6,036 nucleotides of DNA, taken from NCBI GenBank assembly GCA_003157715.1, contig PMKK01000309.1:1-6036 (forward strand), read 5' to 3'. This document shows, one piece after another, positions 1 to 5,626 of the stretch. Every line of letters starts with the position of its first letter. Positions within the stretch are counted from its first letter, which is position 1. This stretch comes from Actinomycetota bacterium. Lineage in GTDB: Bacteria > Actinomycetota > Thermoleophilia > UBA2241. The notes under the pieces are model-generated. The model made no database searches. It worked only from the letters and a program-made list of their open reading frames with translations, and was not told the DNA's origin. The position numbers and the translations under genes were made by a program.

Positions 1-800
1 GCGTGGCCGAGCGTGTAGTAGTCCTTGGCGGAGAGCGCCGAGCTCAGCGCCCGCAGGTTGCCGAGGTGGAGGCGCTTGACCTCTTCGTAGAGCTGGGCAT
101 GCTCGATGGCCAGAGCCACCAGTTTGGCGACGGCCTCGGCGACGCCGATCTCGGCCCTGGTGAATTCCCGCACCCGGTGATCAAGCAGCTGGACCGTGCC
201 GATGACCTTGTCACGAGCGATCAGTGGCAAGGCGATGAAGCTCCGCTGGCCCCAGGCGAGCAGGCTCTGGCGCTGGGTCGCCGTCAGGCGGGGATCGTCG
301 GCATCGCGGAACGTGACCGCCGCGCGCGTCTCGATGGCAAGGCGATTGGACCGCCACTCGTCGAGGGCGAACTCACGTCCCGTCCACGAGGCGTCGAAGA
401 CGCCGCCGGCGTTGGCGGCTACGCAGACCAGCCGGTCGTCGCCGATCAGCCGGTAGATGTCGCAGTCGGGGAGCTCCAGGGTCTGGCTCAGGCGCCGCGC
501 CGCGGATTGAAGTACCTCGTCGAGGTGCAGCGTCGAAGCCAGCTCGAGGCTTGTCTCGAGCAGCAACCGGTAACGCTCCTCGGCGGCGTCGCGACGCTGC
601 CTGCCGGCGGCCTGCCGTCCGGTGGAGGCAAGATGGCGCACGAGGTCGTCGCGGCGAAACCGCCGCTGGCCGCCAGGCGTGCGCCGGCAGGCGAGGCGGC
701 CGCTGTCGGCCCAGCGCCGGGCGGTGCCGGCGCTGACGCCGAGCAGGTCGGCGGCCTGCTCCATGCGCAGCCACTCGGAGCTTGATGTCGGGGCTATCAC
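1..800 (-). CDS. HTH (BldC/MerR-like) + GAF + start of HD/HD-GYP phosphohydrolase, 3' part off the left edge
   Basis: Probable signalling regulator, incomplete at the C-terminus. From the GTG at 800, residues about 8-56 form a BldC/excisionase-type winged HTH (EWLRMEQAADLLGVS, then TARRWADSGRL and RRTPGGQRRF), whose last block is the usual recognition and wing signature. A basic linker leads to a GAF domain at about 75-235 (YRLLLETSLELASTL at its start, SFIALPLIARDKVIGTVQLL near its end). The final visible residues, LRALSSALSAKDYYTLGHA, match the opening of HD/HD-GYP domains, with the first histidine just before the edge. HD-GYP proteins usually hydrolyse cyclic di-GMP; here the catalytic part is unseen, so activity is inferred. 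The start is uncertain: ATG 830, GTG 800 and ATG 764 share the frame and none has a good ribosome binding site. Codons between 830 and 785 look non-coding (ATA, TCT, TCA), favouring 800 or 764. The gene is divergent from the MFS gene at 975. Confidence 0.85.
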   Translation of the reverse strand, partial: MIAPTSSSEWLRMEQAADLLGVSAGTARRWADSGRLACRRTPGGQRRFRRDDLVRHLASTGRQAAGRQRRDAAEERYRLLLETSLELASTLHLDEVLQSAARRLSQTLELPDCDIYRLIGDDRLVCVAANAGGVFDASWTGREFALDEWRSNRLAIETRAAVTFRDADDPRLTATQRQSLLAWGQRSFIALPLIARDKVIGTVQLLDHRVREFTRAEIGVAEAVAKLVALAIEHAQLYEEVKRLHLGNLRALSSALSAKDYYTLGH

Positions 801-821
801 GAAGATAGATATCGGTGTCAG
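793..821 (-). promoter_or_regulatory. Possible promoter for the HTH-GAF-HD gene
   Basis: Read on the minus strand, CTGACA (821-816) resembles a -35 box. After a 17-base spacer comes GATAGC (798-793), a poor -10 box matching three of six consensus bases. The region is AT-richer than its surroundings. If real, transcription would begin near 786 and translation would have to start at the ATG at 764. The proposal is weak. Confidence 0.25.
794..808. promoter_or_regulatory. Inverted repeat CTATC-N5-GATAG, possible operator
   Basis: CTATC (794-798) and GATAG (804-808) are perfect 5-base arms around ACGAA. The site lies in the divergent region and overlaps the possible -10 box and GTG start of the minus-strand regulator. 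It could be an operator, perhaps for autoregulation by the HTH protein, but arms this short also arise by chance. Confidence 0.2.
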
Positions 822-964
822 GGCCGCCATTCTTGATCGACCATGGCGCCGGCCGTCGCGGCGGGCCGACCGGCCGGTCCCGATCGGCGCGCGAGCGGCC
901 GATGCTGGTCGGCGCGCCGCCGGCACGGGTCGCCGCCCGGCGCGCTTTTCGATAGCCTTGGGCC

Positions 965-969
965 AAGGA
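965..969 (+). promoter_or_regulatory. Ribosome binding site AAGGA for the first MFS gene
   Basis: AAGGA lies five bases before GTG 975 and is the main reason for choosing that start over the ATG at 843, whose 44 extra codons are arginine- and proline-rich and not MFS-like. A second, stronger AAGGAG (998-1003) stands seven bases before an in-frame CTG at 1011, a less usual alternative start. Confidence 0.5.
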
Positions 970-974
970 TCGTC

Positions 975-2351
975 GTGCACAAGGCTGGACAGAGTCCAAG
1001 GAGACGGCGGCTGGGGCGGCAGCTGCGGCTCTTCCCCCGCCAGTTCTGGCTGCTCGTCGGCGGCACGTTCTTCTACCTGCTGGTCATCGGCCTGGCGTTT
1101 CCCTACACCGCGATCCTTATCAAGGAGCGCCTCGGCGTCTCGATGGCCGTGGTGGGCGCGATCATGGGTGGCACGGCGCTGGCCGGCTTGCCGCTGCAGC
1201 CTCTGGCCGGCAGCCTGAGCGATCGGTTCGGACGGCGGGCGGTGATGATCGTCTGCTGCTGCTGCTCCGGGGTCATGTACGGCGGTCTTGCTTTCGCGCA
1301 CGGGTTCTGGCCGATCTGTCTCGCGGTGTTCTGCGATCGTGCGCTGGGCTGGCCGCTGTTTCTCACCGCCAGCAACGCCATGGTCGCCGACCTGGTCCGC
1401 ACCCGGCTACGACCCGAGGGGTACAGCCTGGTGCGCCTGATGATCGGCGCCGGCGAGGTCGTGGGCCCCCTGATCGCGGCGGCCCTGCTGGCCGCCGGCT
1501 TCGGGCTTTCGCTGCTGTTCGTGCTGGCCGGCGCCGGCTGCTTTGTGTTTCTCGTCTTCGTCGTGGTGGCGCTGCGCGAGACGCGGCCCAGAGCGGCCCG
1601 CCACGTGCGCTCGACGACGGTGAGCGAAGGTCCCGCGGTGTACGGCGTGCGCGACGTGATCCGCATCCCCAGCCGCCGTCGCCTGCGCCGCAGGCGCGCG
1701 GCCCGTCGCCGCGCTGAGCGCCGGCGCTCAGCGCGTCTCGCGCCGCAGGGCTATCGGCGCGTGCTGGCCGACCGGCACTTCCGCGCCTTCTGCGCGGTCT
1801 CGCTGCTGCCGCTGTTCATCTTCGGGCAGATGTATTCGACCTTCCCAGTGCTGGTCACCGGCGATCGCTATCTGCACCTCAGGCCCGCCGCCTGGGGGCT
1901 GCTCATGTCCTACAGTGCCCTCGTCATCGTCGTCAGCCAGTATCCGATCGTGCGCGCCGTCCGGCGCTTCGACCCGATGTACCAGGTGGCGCTCGCCAGC
2001 CTGCTCTTCGGCTGTGGCGTGGGTTTCACGGCGTTCGTGCCGGCGAGCTGGCCGCTGCTGCTCACGATCGCCGCGCTGTCGCTGGCCCAGGCGCTCTTCG
2101 GTCCCGTCAGCTCGGCGATCGTGGCGCGCCTCGCGCCCGTGGAGCTTCGGGGCCGCTACATGGGGGCCTGGACCCTGGTCTGGCAGGGAGGCCAGGGGTC
2201 GCTCGGCCCGATCTTCGGGGGGCTCGCGCTGGCTCGGTTCGGGTCGCATATCACCTTCGGCGCGATCGTCGCCATGGGTCTCGCCGGCGCCTGCCTCTAC
2301 CCGCTGCTGCGCGCCGCTGCGACCAGGACCGTCACGGTGGCTGTCCGGTAA
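975..2351 (+). CDS. MFS transporter, probable drug:H+ antiporter type
   Basis: Inner-membrane transporter of the major facilitator superfamily, 458 residues from GTG 975, the usual size for a 12-helix member. A basic N-terminus (residues 1-23) precedes helix 1 (about 24-46, QFWLLVGGTFFYLLVIGLAF). The loop between helices 2 and 3 carries motif A, GSLSDRFGRR, at 79-88. Helix 5 has a motif-C-like GAGEVVGP at about 158-165. The second half starts near residue 265 (FRAFCAVSLLPLFIFGQMY) and ends in hydrophobic helices. Motifs A and C suggest a proton-driven exporter such as the DHA1 group; substrate is unknown. Oddities are four consecutive cysteines (94-97, from a TGC repeat) and an unusually basic central loop (14 Arg among residues 234-255) over a strong DNA palindrome. 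It is divergent from the HTH-GAF-HD gene and 193 bases ahead of sepF. Confidence 0.88.
   Translation: MHKAGQSPRRRRLGRQLRLFPRQFWLLVGGTFFYLLVIGLAFPYTAILIKERLGVSMAVVGAIMGGTALAGLPLQPLAGSLSDRFGRRAVMIVCCCCSGVMYGGLAFAHGFWPICLAVFCDRALGWPLFLTASNAMVADLVRTRLRPEGYSLVRLMIGAGEVVGPLIAAALLAAGFGLSLLFVLAGAGCFVFLVFVVVALRETRPRAARHVRSTTVSEGPAVYGVRDVIRIPSRRRLRRRRAARRRAERRRSARLAPQGYRRVLADRHFRAFCAVSLLPLFIFGQMYSTFPVLVTGDRYLHLRPAAWGLLMSYSALVIVVSQYPIVRAVRRFDPMYQVALASLLFGCGVGFTAFVPASWPLLLTIAALSLAQALFGPVSSAIVARLAPVELRGRYMGAWTLVWQGGQGSLGPIFGGLALARFGSHITFGAIVAMGLAGACLYPLLRAAATRTVTVAVR
1680..1735. repeat. Two adjacent DNA palindromes inside the MFS central loop
   Basis: Positions 1710-1735 are a perfect 26-base palindrome with no loop (core GCTGAGCGCCGGCGCTCAGC at 1713-1732). 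Just upstream, 1680-1696 is a second inverted repeat with arms CGCCTGC and GCAGGCG around a 3-base centre. Both fall in the arginine-rich loop of the MFS protein and keep the frame open. They may be an in-frame repeat insertion or simply GC-rich arginine coding; a function is not shown. Confidence 0.6.
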
Positions 2352-2370
2352 GCGGACCGCGCCGTGACGG
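2329..2370 (+). terminator. Nested hairpin across the stop of the first MFS gene
   Basis: CCGTCACGG (2329-2337) pairs perfectly with CCGTGACGG (2362-2370). Inside it GTCC (2343-2346) pairs with GGAC (2354-2357), with the TAA stop in the inner loop. No T-run follows, so it is not a classical Rho-independent terminator. It could slow transcription, protect the mRNA 3' end or be incidental. Confidence 0.35.
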
Positions 2371-2456
2371 CGCTCGCGAGAGGAACCCGCCGCCGTCCGG
2401 CGAACAGGCAGGTAGGCCGGCCTCGGTGGGCGGGCCTGCTCGCCCTGTACGGCCGT

Positions 2457-2493
2457 GTCCCTGGCGGGACGTCCGGCCGGCGACCGGGCGGAC
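2457..2493 (+). other. Pair of hairpins in the MFS-sepF gap
   Basis: GTCCC (2457-2461) pairs with GGGAC (2466-2470) around TGGC. Directly after, GTCCG and CCGG (2471-2480) pair with CCGG and CGGAC (2484-2493) with one mismatch and a CGA loop, giving nine base pairs in 23 bases. They stand about 50 bases before the sepF start. No T-run follows. They could be a weak terminator or a leader structure; the rest of the 193-base gap is featureless GC-rich DNA. Confidence 0.35.
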
Positions 2494-2535
2494 GCGGCGC
2501 ACTCTGTGAGCGCCGTCGGCAGCGAGAAACGATTT

Positions 2536-2539
2536 GGAG
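2536..2539 (+). promoter_or_regulatory. Ribosome binding site GGAG for sepF
   Basis: GGAG stands five bases before ATG 2545 in a locally AT-richer stretch. It decides the start against the in-frame GTG at 2455, which would add 30 residues unlike SepF N-termini. Confidence 0.7.
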
Positions 2540-2544
2540 AAGCG

Positions 2545-3000
2545 ATGAGCGCGACCGACTCCTGGGACTGGGCGCGAAGCCGGCTGGGCACGGCCCTGGC
2601 TCGAGCTTCAGGCAGAGACGACGACCACGGCGGTGTCTGGGACGAAGAGGAGCTCGCCGACGAGGCCGACTTTGCCGGCGACGATCCCGGCGAGCCCCGG
2701 CTCACGCTCGTCTCGCCGGCGCGCGCCGAGCTGAAAGTCGTGTCGGTCACGACCTTCGACGACGCCCAGGCCATAGCCGACGCCTTTCGTTGCGACAAGC
2801 CCGTCGTGATCGACCTGCAGCACTGCGAGACCGAGGTCGGCCGGCGCGTGGTCGACTTCTGCAGCGGCCTCACTTATGCCCGCGACGGCGGCTTGCGGGC
2901 CATCGCCGAGAAGGTGTTCCTGCTCGCGCCGCCTCACGTCGAGCTGTCCGGAGACGATCGTCGCGGCTTGTCGGGCAGCGAGTTCTTCAATCAGACCTAG
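2545..3000 (+). CDS. sepF: Cell division protein SepF
   Basis: SepF homologue of 151 residues, normal for the family. SepF tethers FtsZ filaments to the cytoplasmic membrane and supports Z-ring assembly in Gram-positive bacteria. Residues 7-24 (WDWARSRLGTALARASGR) could form the amphipathic membrane-binding helix. An acidic linker follows (about 25-50, rich in D and E). The C-terminal SepF domain runs from about 64 to 151: VVSVTTFDDAQAIADAF, PVVIDLQHCE, RRVVDFCSGLTYARDGGL, VFLLAPPHVEL and the terminal FFNQT, all family hallmarks. In many actinobacteria sepF sits in the division cluster near ftsZ; here its neighbours are an MFS gene and a phosphatase, so this may be a relocated single copy or an extra SepF-like paralogue, as known in Streptomyces. 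Family identity is firm; whether it is the main division copy is not known. Confidence 0.93.
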   Translation: MSATDSWDWARSRLGTALARASGRDDDHGGVWDEEELADEADFAGDDPGEPRLTLVSPARAELKVVSVTTFDDAQAIADAFRCDKPVVIDLQHCETEVGRRVVDFCSGLTYARDGGLRAIAEKVFLLAPPHVELSGDDRRGLSGSEFFNQT

Positions 3001-3044
3001 CCCATACCGGTCGCGCCCGATGTCACCGAACGAGAGCGGACCGT

Positions 3045-3110
3045 GAGCGCCGGCGAAACCCGTGGCGCCACGGGAAACACGAGCGCCGGCCAGGCCCGTG
3101 GCCCCAGGGG
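3045..3110. repeat. Imperfect 36-base-period direct repeat between sepF and the phosphatase gene
   Basis: A 30-base block at 3045-3074 recurs at 3081-3110 with 25 identical positions. Both begin GAGCGCCGGC and contain CCGTGGC. The first copy holds a perfect 16-base palindrome (CCCGTGGC then GCCACGGG, 3059-3074); the second has lost the symmetry. The second copy ends in the purine run serving as ribosome binding site for the next gene. The rest of the 119-base gap shows nothing recognisable. Confidence 0.65.
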
Positions 3111-3111
3111 G
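3106..3111 (+). promoter_or_regulatory. Ribosome binding site AGGGGG for the phosphatase gene
   Basis: AGGGGG ends eight bases before GTG 3120. It supports this start rather than one farther upstream, although the same frame stays open back through sepF because of the high GC content. Confidence 0.5.
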
Positions 3112-3119
3112 ATCGCGGC

Positions 3120-3932
3120 GTGAACGAGCCACGTCCTCGCGGCGATCTGCCCGGCGAGCTTCACGCCCTGGCCTGCGAGCTCGCTCGCGAAGCCAGCCGC
3201 ATCCATCTCGAGGGTCTTGCCGGCGCGCTCGAGGTGTCCACCAAGTCGGCGCCGAACGACTTCGTGAGCGACGTCGACCGGCGCGCCGAGGCAAGGATCG
3301 TCACGCTGCTCTCCGCGGCCCGGCCCGGCGACGCCATCCTCGGCGAAGAAGGCACCGCCCAGGCCGGCGGCAGCGGTCTGCGCTGGATCGTCGATCCGCT
3401 CGACGGCACGACGAACTACGTCTACGGCTACCCCGCGTTCTGCAGTTCGGTCGCGGTCGAAAGGGACGGCGAGACCGTCGCGGCGGCCGTCGGCGAATCG
3501 CTCACCGGCGCCGTGTTCTCGGCTGTGCGCGGGGAGGGTGCCTGGCGCGACGACAAGCCACTCGCCGTGCGCTCACCGGCGGCGCTGCCGGCGGCCATCG
3601 TGGCGACCGGGTTCTCCTACGACGCCCGTCAGCGCCGCCGGCAGGGTCAGGTGATGGCTCGCCTCCTCGAGCGCGTGGGCGACATCCGGCGCAGCGGCTC
3701 GGCGGCCCTCGATCTCTGCCGCCTGGCGGCCGGCCATCTCGACGCCTACTTCGAGCTCGACCTGTCTCCCTGGGACTACGCCGGCGGGCGTCTCATCGCC
3801 CAGGAAGCCGGCGCGCGCGTCGTCGAGCTGCCGGCGGCGCACGGCAAGGGCCCGGCCGTCGTGGCCGCCGGCCCGGCGCTGATCGAGCCGTTCGTCGAAC
3901 TGCTGCGCGAGGCCGGAGCGCTCATCGCCTGA
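3120..3932 (+). CDS. Inositol monophosphatase family protein
   Basis: Metal-dependent phosphatase of 270 residues, typical for the family. The metal and substrate signatures are intact: K42 and D47 in KSAPNDFVSDVD, the glutamates of GEEG (75-78), WIVDPLDGTTNY (89-100) with D92, D95, G96 and T97, and SPWDYAGG (216-223) with D219. RRSGSAALDLCRLAAGHLDAYFE (split about 190-212) is the conserved block before the last motif. Such enzymes hydrolyse myo-inositol 1-phosphate using magnesium in the cytosol; relatives act on histidinol phosphate (HisN), fructose 1,6-bisphosphate or 3'-phosphoadenosine phosphate. The sequence alone does not choose between these, though inositol is plausible in actinobacteria. 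The GTG start is chosen for its ribosome binding site and because the N-terminal helix of the fold begins soon after. It follows sepF by 119 bases, and its stop lies in a tandem repeat. Confidence 0.9.
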   Translation: MNEPRPRGDLPGELHALACELAREASRIHLEGLAGALEVSTKSAPNDFVSDVDRRAEARIVTLLSAARPGDAILGEEGTAQAGGSGLRWIVDPLDGTTNYVYGYPAFCSSVAVERDGETVAAAVGESLTGAVFSAVRGEGAWRDDKPLAVRSPAALPAAIVATGFSYDARQRRRQGQVMARLLERVGDIRRSGSAALDLCRLAAGHLDAYFELDLSPWDYAGGRLIAQEAGARVVELPAAHGKGPAVVAAGPALIEPFVELLREAGALIA

Positions 3933-3960
3933 CCGGAGCGCTCGTCGCCTGACCGGAGCG
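3913..3960. repeat. 20-base tandem repeat covering the phosphatase stop codon
   Basis: The unit at 3913-3932 (starting CCGGAGCGCTC, ending TCGCCTGA) repeats at 3933-3952 with one change (A3924 to G3944), followed by the first eight bases of a third copy at 3953-3960. The first unit encodes the C-terminal residues and stop of the phosphatase; the second repeats the TGA downstream. A diverged GACCGGAGTG occurs at 4007-4016. This looks like replication slippage. Confidence 0.8.
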
Positions 3961-3985
3961 CGGTCGCTGGGCGAGGCTGGATTTG

Positions 3986-3999
3986 GGCGCGGCCGCGCC
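3986..3999. repeat. 14-base perfect palindrome in the phosphatase-MFS gap
   Basis: GGCGCGGCCGCGCC is self-complementary without a loop. It lies 54 bases after the phosphatase stop and about 85 before the next start. It may act as a weak 3' structure, but no T-run follows and GC-rich DNA yields such palindromes by chance. No promoter is evident in this 150-base gap. Confidence 0.35.
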
Positions 4000-4082
4000 G
4001 GGTAGAGACCGGAGTGCCGGCCGCGAACGAAGGTCGCATGGGCGTCGAAGACTCGCGATCCGGCTGCGGAACGATTCCGACA

Positions 4083-5462
4083 ATGACTGTACCGCCGGCA
4101 CAGACGCGAGACGCTGCCGCCCCTGGCTCCGGCCGAGGGCGCTCTCAGCTTGCCCTGATCGCCACCACCGACTTCGCGGTGTGGCTCGGCGCCGGCACGA
4201 TCATCCCCTACCTGCCGGTCTTCCTGCAGGAGCAGGCGCACGCCTCGGTGTCGCTGATCGGCCTTATCGCGGCCGCCTACTTCGTGGGTGTGTTCGCCCT
4301 CTCGGGCTACCTCGGCCACCTGAGCGATCGCATCGGCCGCAAACCGATGATCATCACCGGGACCGTGCTGTATACGGTGGCCACCGCGCTGTTTCTGACG
4401 ACCACGCACCCGGTCTGGTTCATCGTCTTTCGCTTCGTGGAAGGCGTCGGCGCGGCGGCCGTGGTGCCGGCCGCCCAGGCTTTCGTGGCCGACATCACCG
4501 AGAACGAAAGCCGCAGCCGCGCCTACGGCTGGCTGACCTCGGCGCAGTTCTGCGGGCTCATCATCGGGCCGGCGCTGGCCTGGCCGCTCTACGCCCTGGG
4601 CGGCGGCCACGGCATCTGGGCCTTCTACACGATCTTCATCTTCGACGCGACGCTCACGGCGATCGCGGCGCTGGTCCTCGCCGGCTTCCTGCACGAGCCC
4701 GCGCACGCTCGCGCCGCGCGCCGCGACGCACCCGCCAAGCGTCCGCCGCTGCGCACGCTGCTCTCCCGGCCGGTGATCGCCATCATCGTGGTGGTGGCTT
4801 CGTCCGAGTTCGCCATGGGCGGCTGGGAGGTGGTCTGGAGCATCTGGCTGCGCCACCTCGGCGCGTCGTTTCGCGTGATCGGCCTCACCTGGGTCGCCTT
4901 CAGCGTGCCCGTGGCCTTCTCGTTCGTGGGCGGCCGGCTTGCCGACCGCCACAGCCGCTACTCCCTCATGGTCTGGGGCTTCGCCATTACCGGGGCGAGC
5001 TGGATCGTGTTCTCGCTGACCCACGACCTGACGGCCTACCTGGTGGCGATGCTGGTCGGCGGCGCCGCCTTTGCCGTGGCGTTCCCGGCAAAACAGGCGT
5101 TCCTCGTCCAGGTCGCCGCGCCGCGCTGGCTGGGCTCTATCCAGGGTGTCGAGCAGACCGCGATGCAGCTGGCGGCGCTCGTCGGCACGCTCACCGCGCC
5201 GCTGATCTACTCAGTGATCGGCGGCTACATCTTCGCCTTCGGCGGCGTGGTCGCTCTGCTTGGCATCGTGGCGGCGGCCCCGGTCCTGCGCCGCGAGTGG
5301 GCGTGCGTCGCGGGCGATAGCAACGCGCGCAGCTGCGCCGACCTGCGCCGGCTTGGGCTCGGGCCCGACTACGCGGTCGAATACTCGAGCGACGCTGAGC
5401 CTGGGGCCTTGAGCCGCGCGCGTCGCAGCGACCGGAACGGACCGCCTGACTCGATCGCCTGA
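4083..5462 (+). CDS. MFS transporter, probable drug:H+ antiporter type
   Basis: Second MFS transporter, 459 residues from ATG 4083. Helix 1 begins near residue 22 (LALIATTDFAVWLGAGTIIPYLPVF). Motif A, GHLSDRIGRK, is at 78-87 between helices 2 and 3. Helix 4 has RFVEGVGAAAVVPAAQAF (117-134) with the usual motif-B arginine, and helix 5 has IGPALAWPLY near 161-170. A basic loop (about 207-228) divides the halves, and a degenerate motif A (GGRLADRHSRY) appears at 283-293. This pattern fits a 12-helix proton-coupled exporter; the substrate is unknown. After the last helix there is a polar tail of about 55 residues (405-459), longer than usual. The start is open: ATG 4038 has GAAGG four bases before it, GTG 4014 is less likely, and ATG 4083 has no clear ribosome binding site but gives the most normal N-terminus. 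It resembles the MFS gene at 975 only in general family features. Confidence 0.88.
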   Translation: MTVPPAQTRDAAAPGSGRGRSQLALIATTDFAVWLGAGTIIPYLPVFLQEQAHASVSLIGLIAAAYFVGVFALSGYLGHLSDRIGRKPMIITGTVLYTVATALFLTTTHPVWFIVFRFVEGVGAAAVVPAAQAFVADITENESRSRAYGWLTSAQFCGLIIGPALAWPLYALGGGHGIWAFYTIFIFDATLTAIAALVLAGFLHEPAHARAARRDAPAKRPPLRTLLSRPVIAIIVVVASSEFAMGGWEVVWSIWLRHLGASFRVIGLTWVAFSVPVAFSFVGGRLADRHSRYSLMVWGFAITGASWIVFSLTHDLTAYLVAMLVGGAAFAVAFPAKQAFLVQVAAPRWLGSIQGVEQTAMQLAALVGTLTAPLIYSVIGGYIFAFGGVVALLGIVAAAPVLRREWACVAGDSNARSCADLRRLGLGPDYAVEYSSDAEPGALSRARRSDRNGPPDSIA

Positions 5463-5468
5463 CTCGAT
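5443..5468. repeat. 13-base tandem repeat covering the second MFS stop codon
   Basis: CGCCTGACTCGAT at 5443-5455 repeats exactly at 5456-5468. The second copy carries the TGA stop (5460-5462). The upstream GACCGGAACG (5430-5439) followed by CGCCTGAC resembles the end of the phosphatase gene at 3931-3953. Confidence 0.75.
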
Positions 5469-5472
5469 CACC

Positions 5473-5486
5473 CGGCGGGGTCGCCG
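5473..5486 (+). terminator. Small GC hairpin after the second MFS gene
   Basis: CGGCG pairs with CGCCG around a GGGT loop, ten bases after the stop. There is no T-run and the stem is only five pairs, so this is a weak terminator candidate. A further hairpin, CGCGCG-AAGGC-CGCGCG, lies at 5536-5552. Apart from these the first 115 bases of this gap show nothing else. Confidence 0.25.
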
Positions 5487-5579
5487 AGGCGCACGGCTGC
5501 CCCGGCTCGCGGCCCTCCGACACGCCGGCCACATCCGCGCGAAGGCCGCGCGCCACGCCGTTGGTGAGTCCCCCGGCGC

Positions 5580-5621
5580 CCGGTTAAGGCTCTTCGGACT
5601 ATCCGGTTAAGGGTTGTTAAG
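5580..5621 (+). promoter_or_regulatory. Three direct GTTAAG boxes upstream of the sigma gene promoter
   Basis: GTTAAG occurs at 5583-5588, 5606-5611 and 5616-5621, all in the same direction. The first two lie within a longer identical CCGGTTAAGG (5580-5589 and 5603-5612). Spacings of 23 and 10 bases place the copies on about the same face of the helix. They stand out in GC-rich DNA and end six bases before the proposed -35 box, where an activator would bind. The binding protein is unknown. Confidence 0.5.
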
Positions 5622-5626
5622 ACCGG

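Noticed and set aside
3..785. Long plus-strand open frame of 260 codons
   Set aside because: It is antisense to the HTH-GAF-HD gene, whose frame has clear domain motifs, and its own translation matches no family I recognise.
373..999. Minus-strand open frame of 208 codons
   Set aside because: It is Arg/Pro-rich without motifs and overlaps the true minus-strand gene in another frame; a GC-driven shadow.
1728..2873. Minus-strand open frame of 381 codons
   Set aside because: It is antisense to the MFS gene and sepF, both with strong family motifs, and its product is low-complexity and charged.
2364..3119. Upstream extension of the phosphatase frame giving a 522-residue fusion
   Set aside because: The added part is an out-of-frame Arg-rich reading of sepF; the GTG at 3120 has a ribosome binding site and fits the family length.
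3573..5024. Minus-strand open frame of 483 codons
   Set aside because: It is antisense to the phosphatase and the second MFS gene; His/Gly/Arg-rich without domains, typical of high-GC antisense frames.
3983..5320. Plus-strand open frame of 445 codons
   Set aside because: It overlaps the second MFS gene in another frame and reads as Arg/Ala/Gly-rich sequence without membrane helices.
5614..5619. TTGTTA as a -35 box for the sigma gene
   Set aside because: The only credible -10 box (5650-5655) would be 30 bases away; CTGGAC at 5627 gives the correct 17-base spacing.
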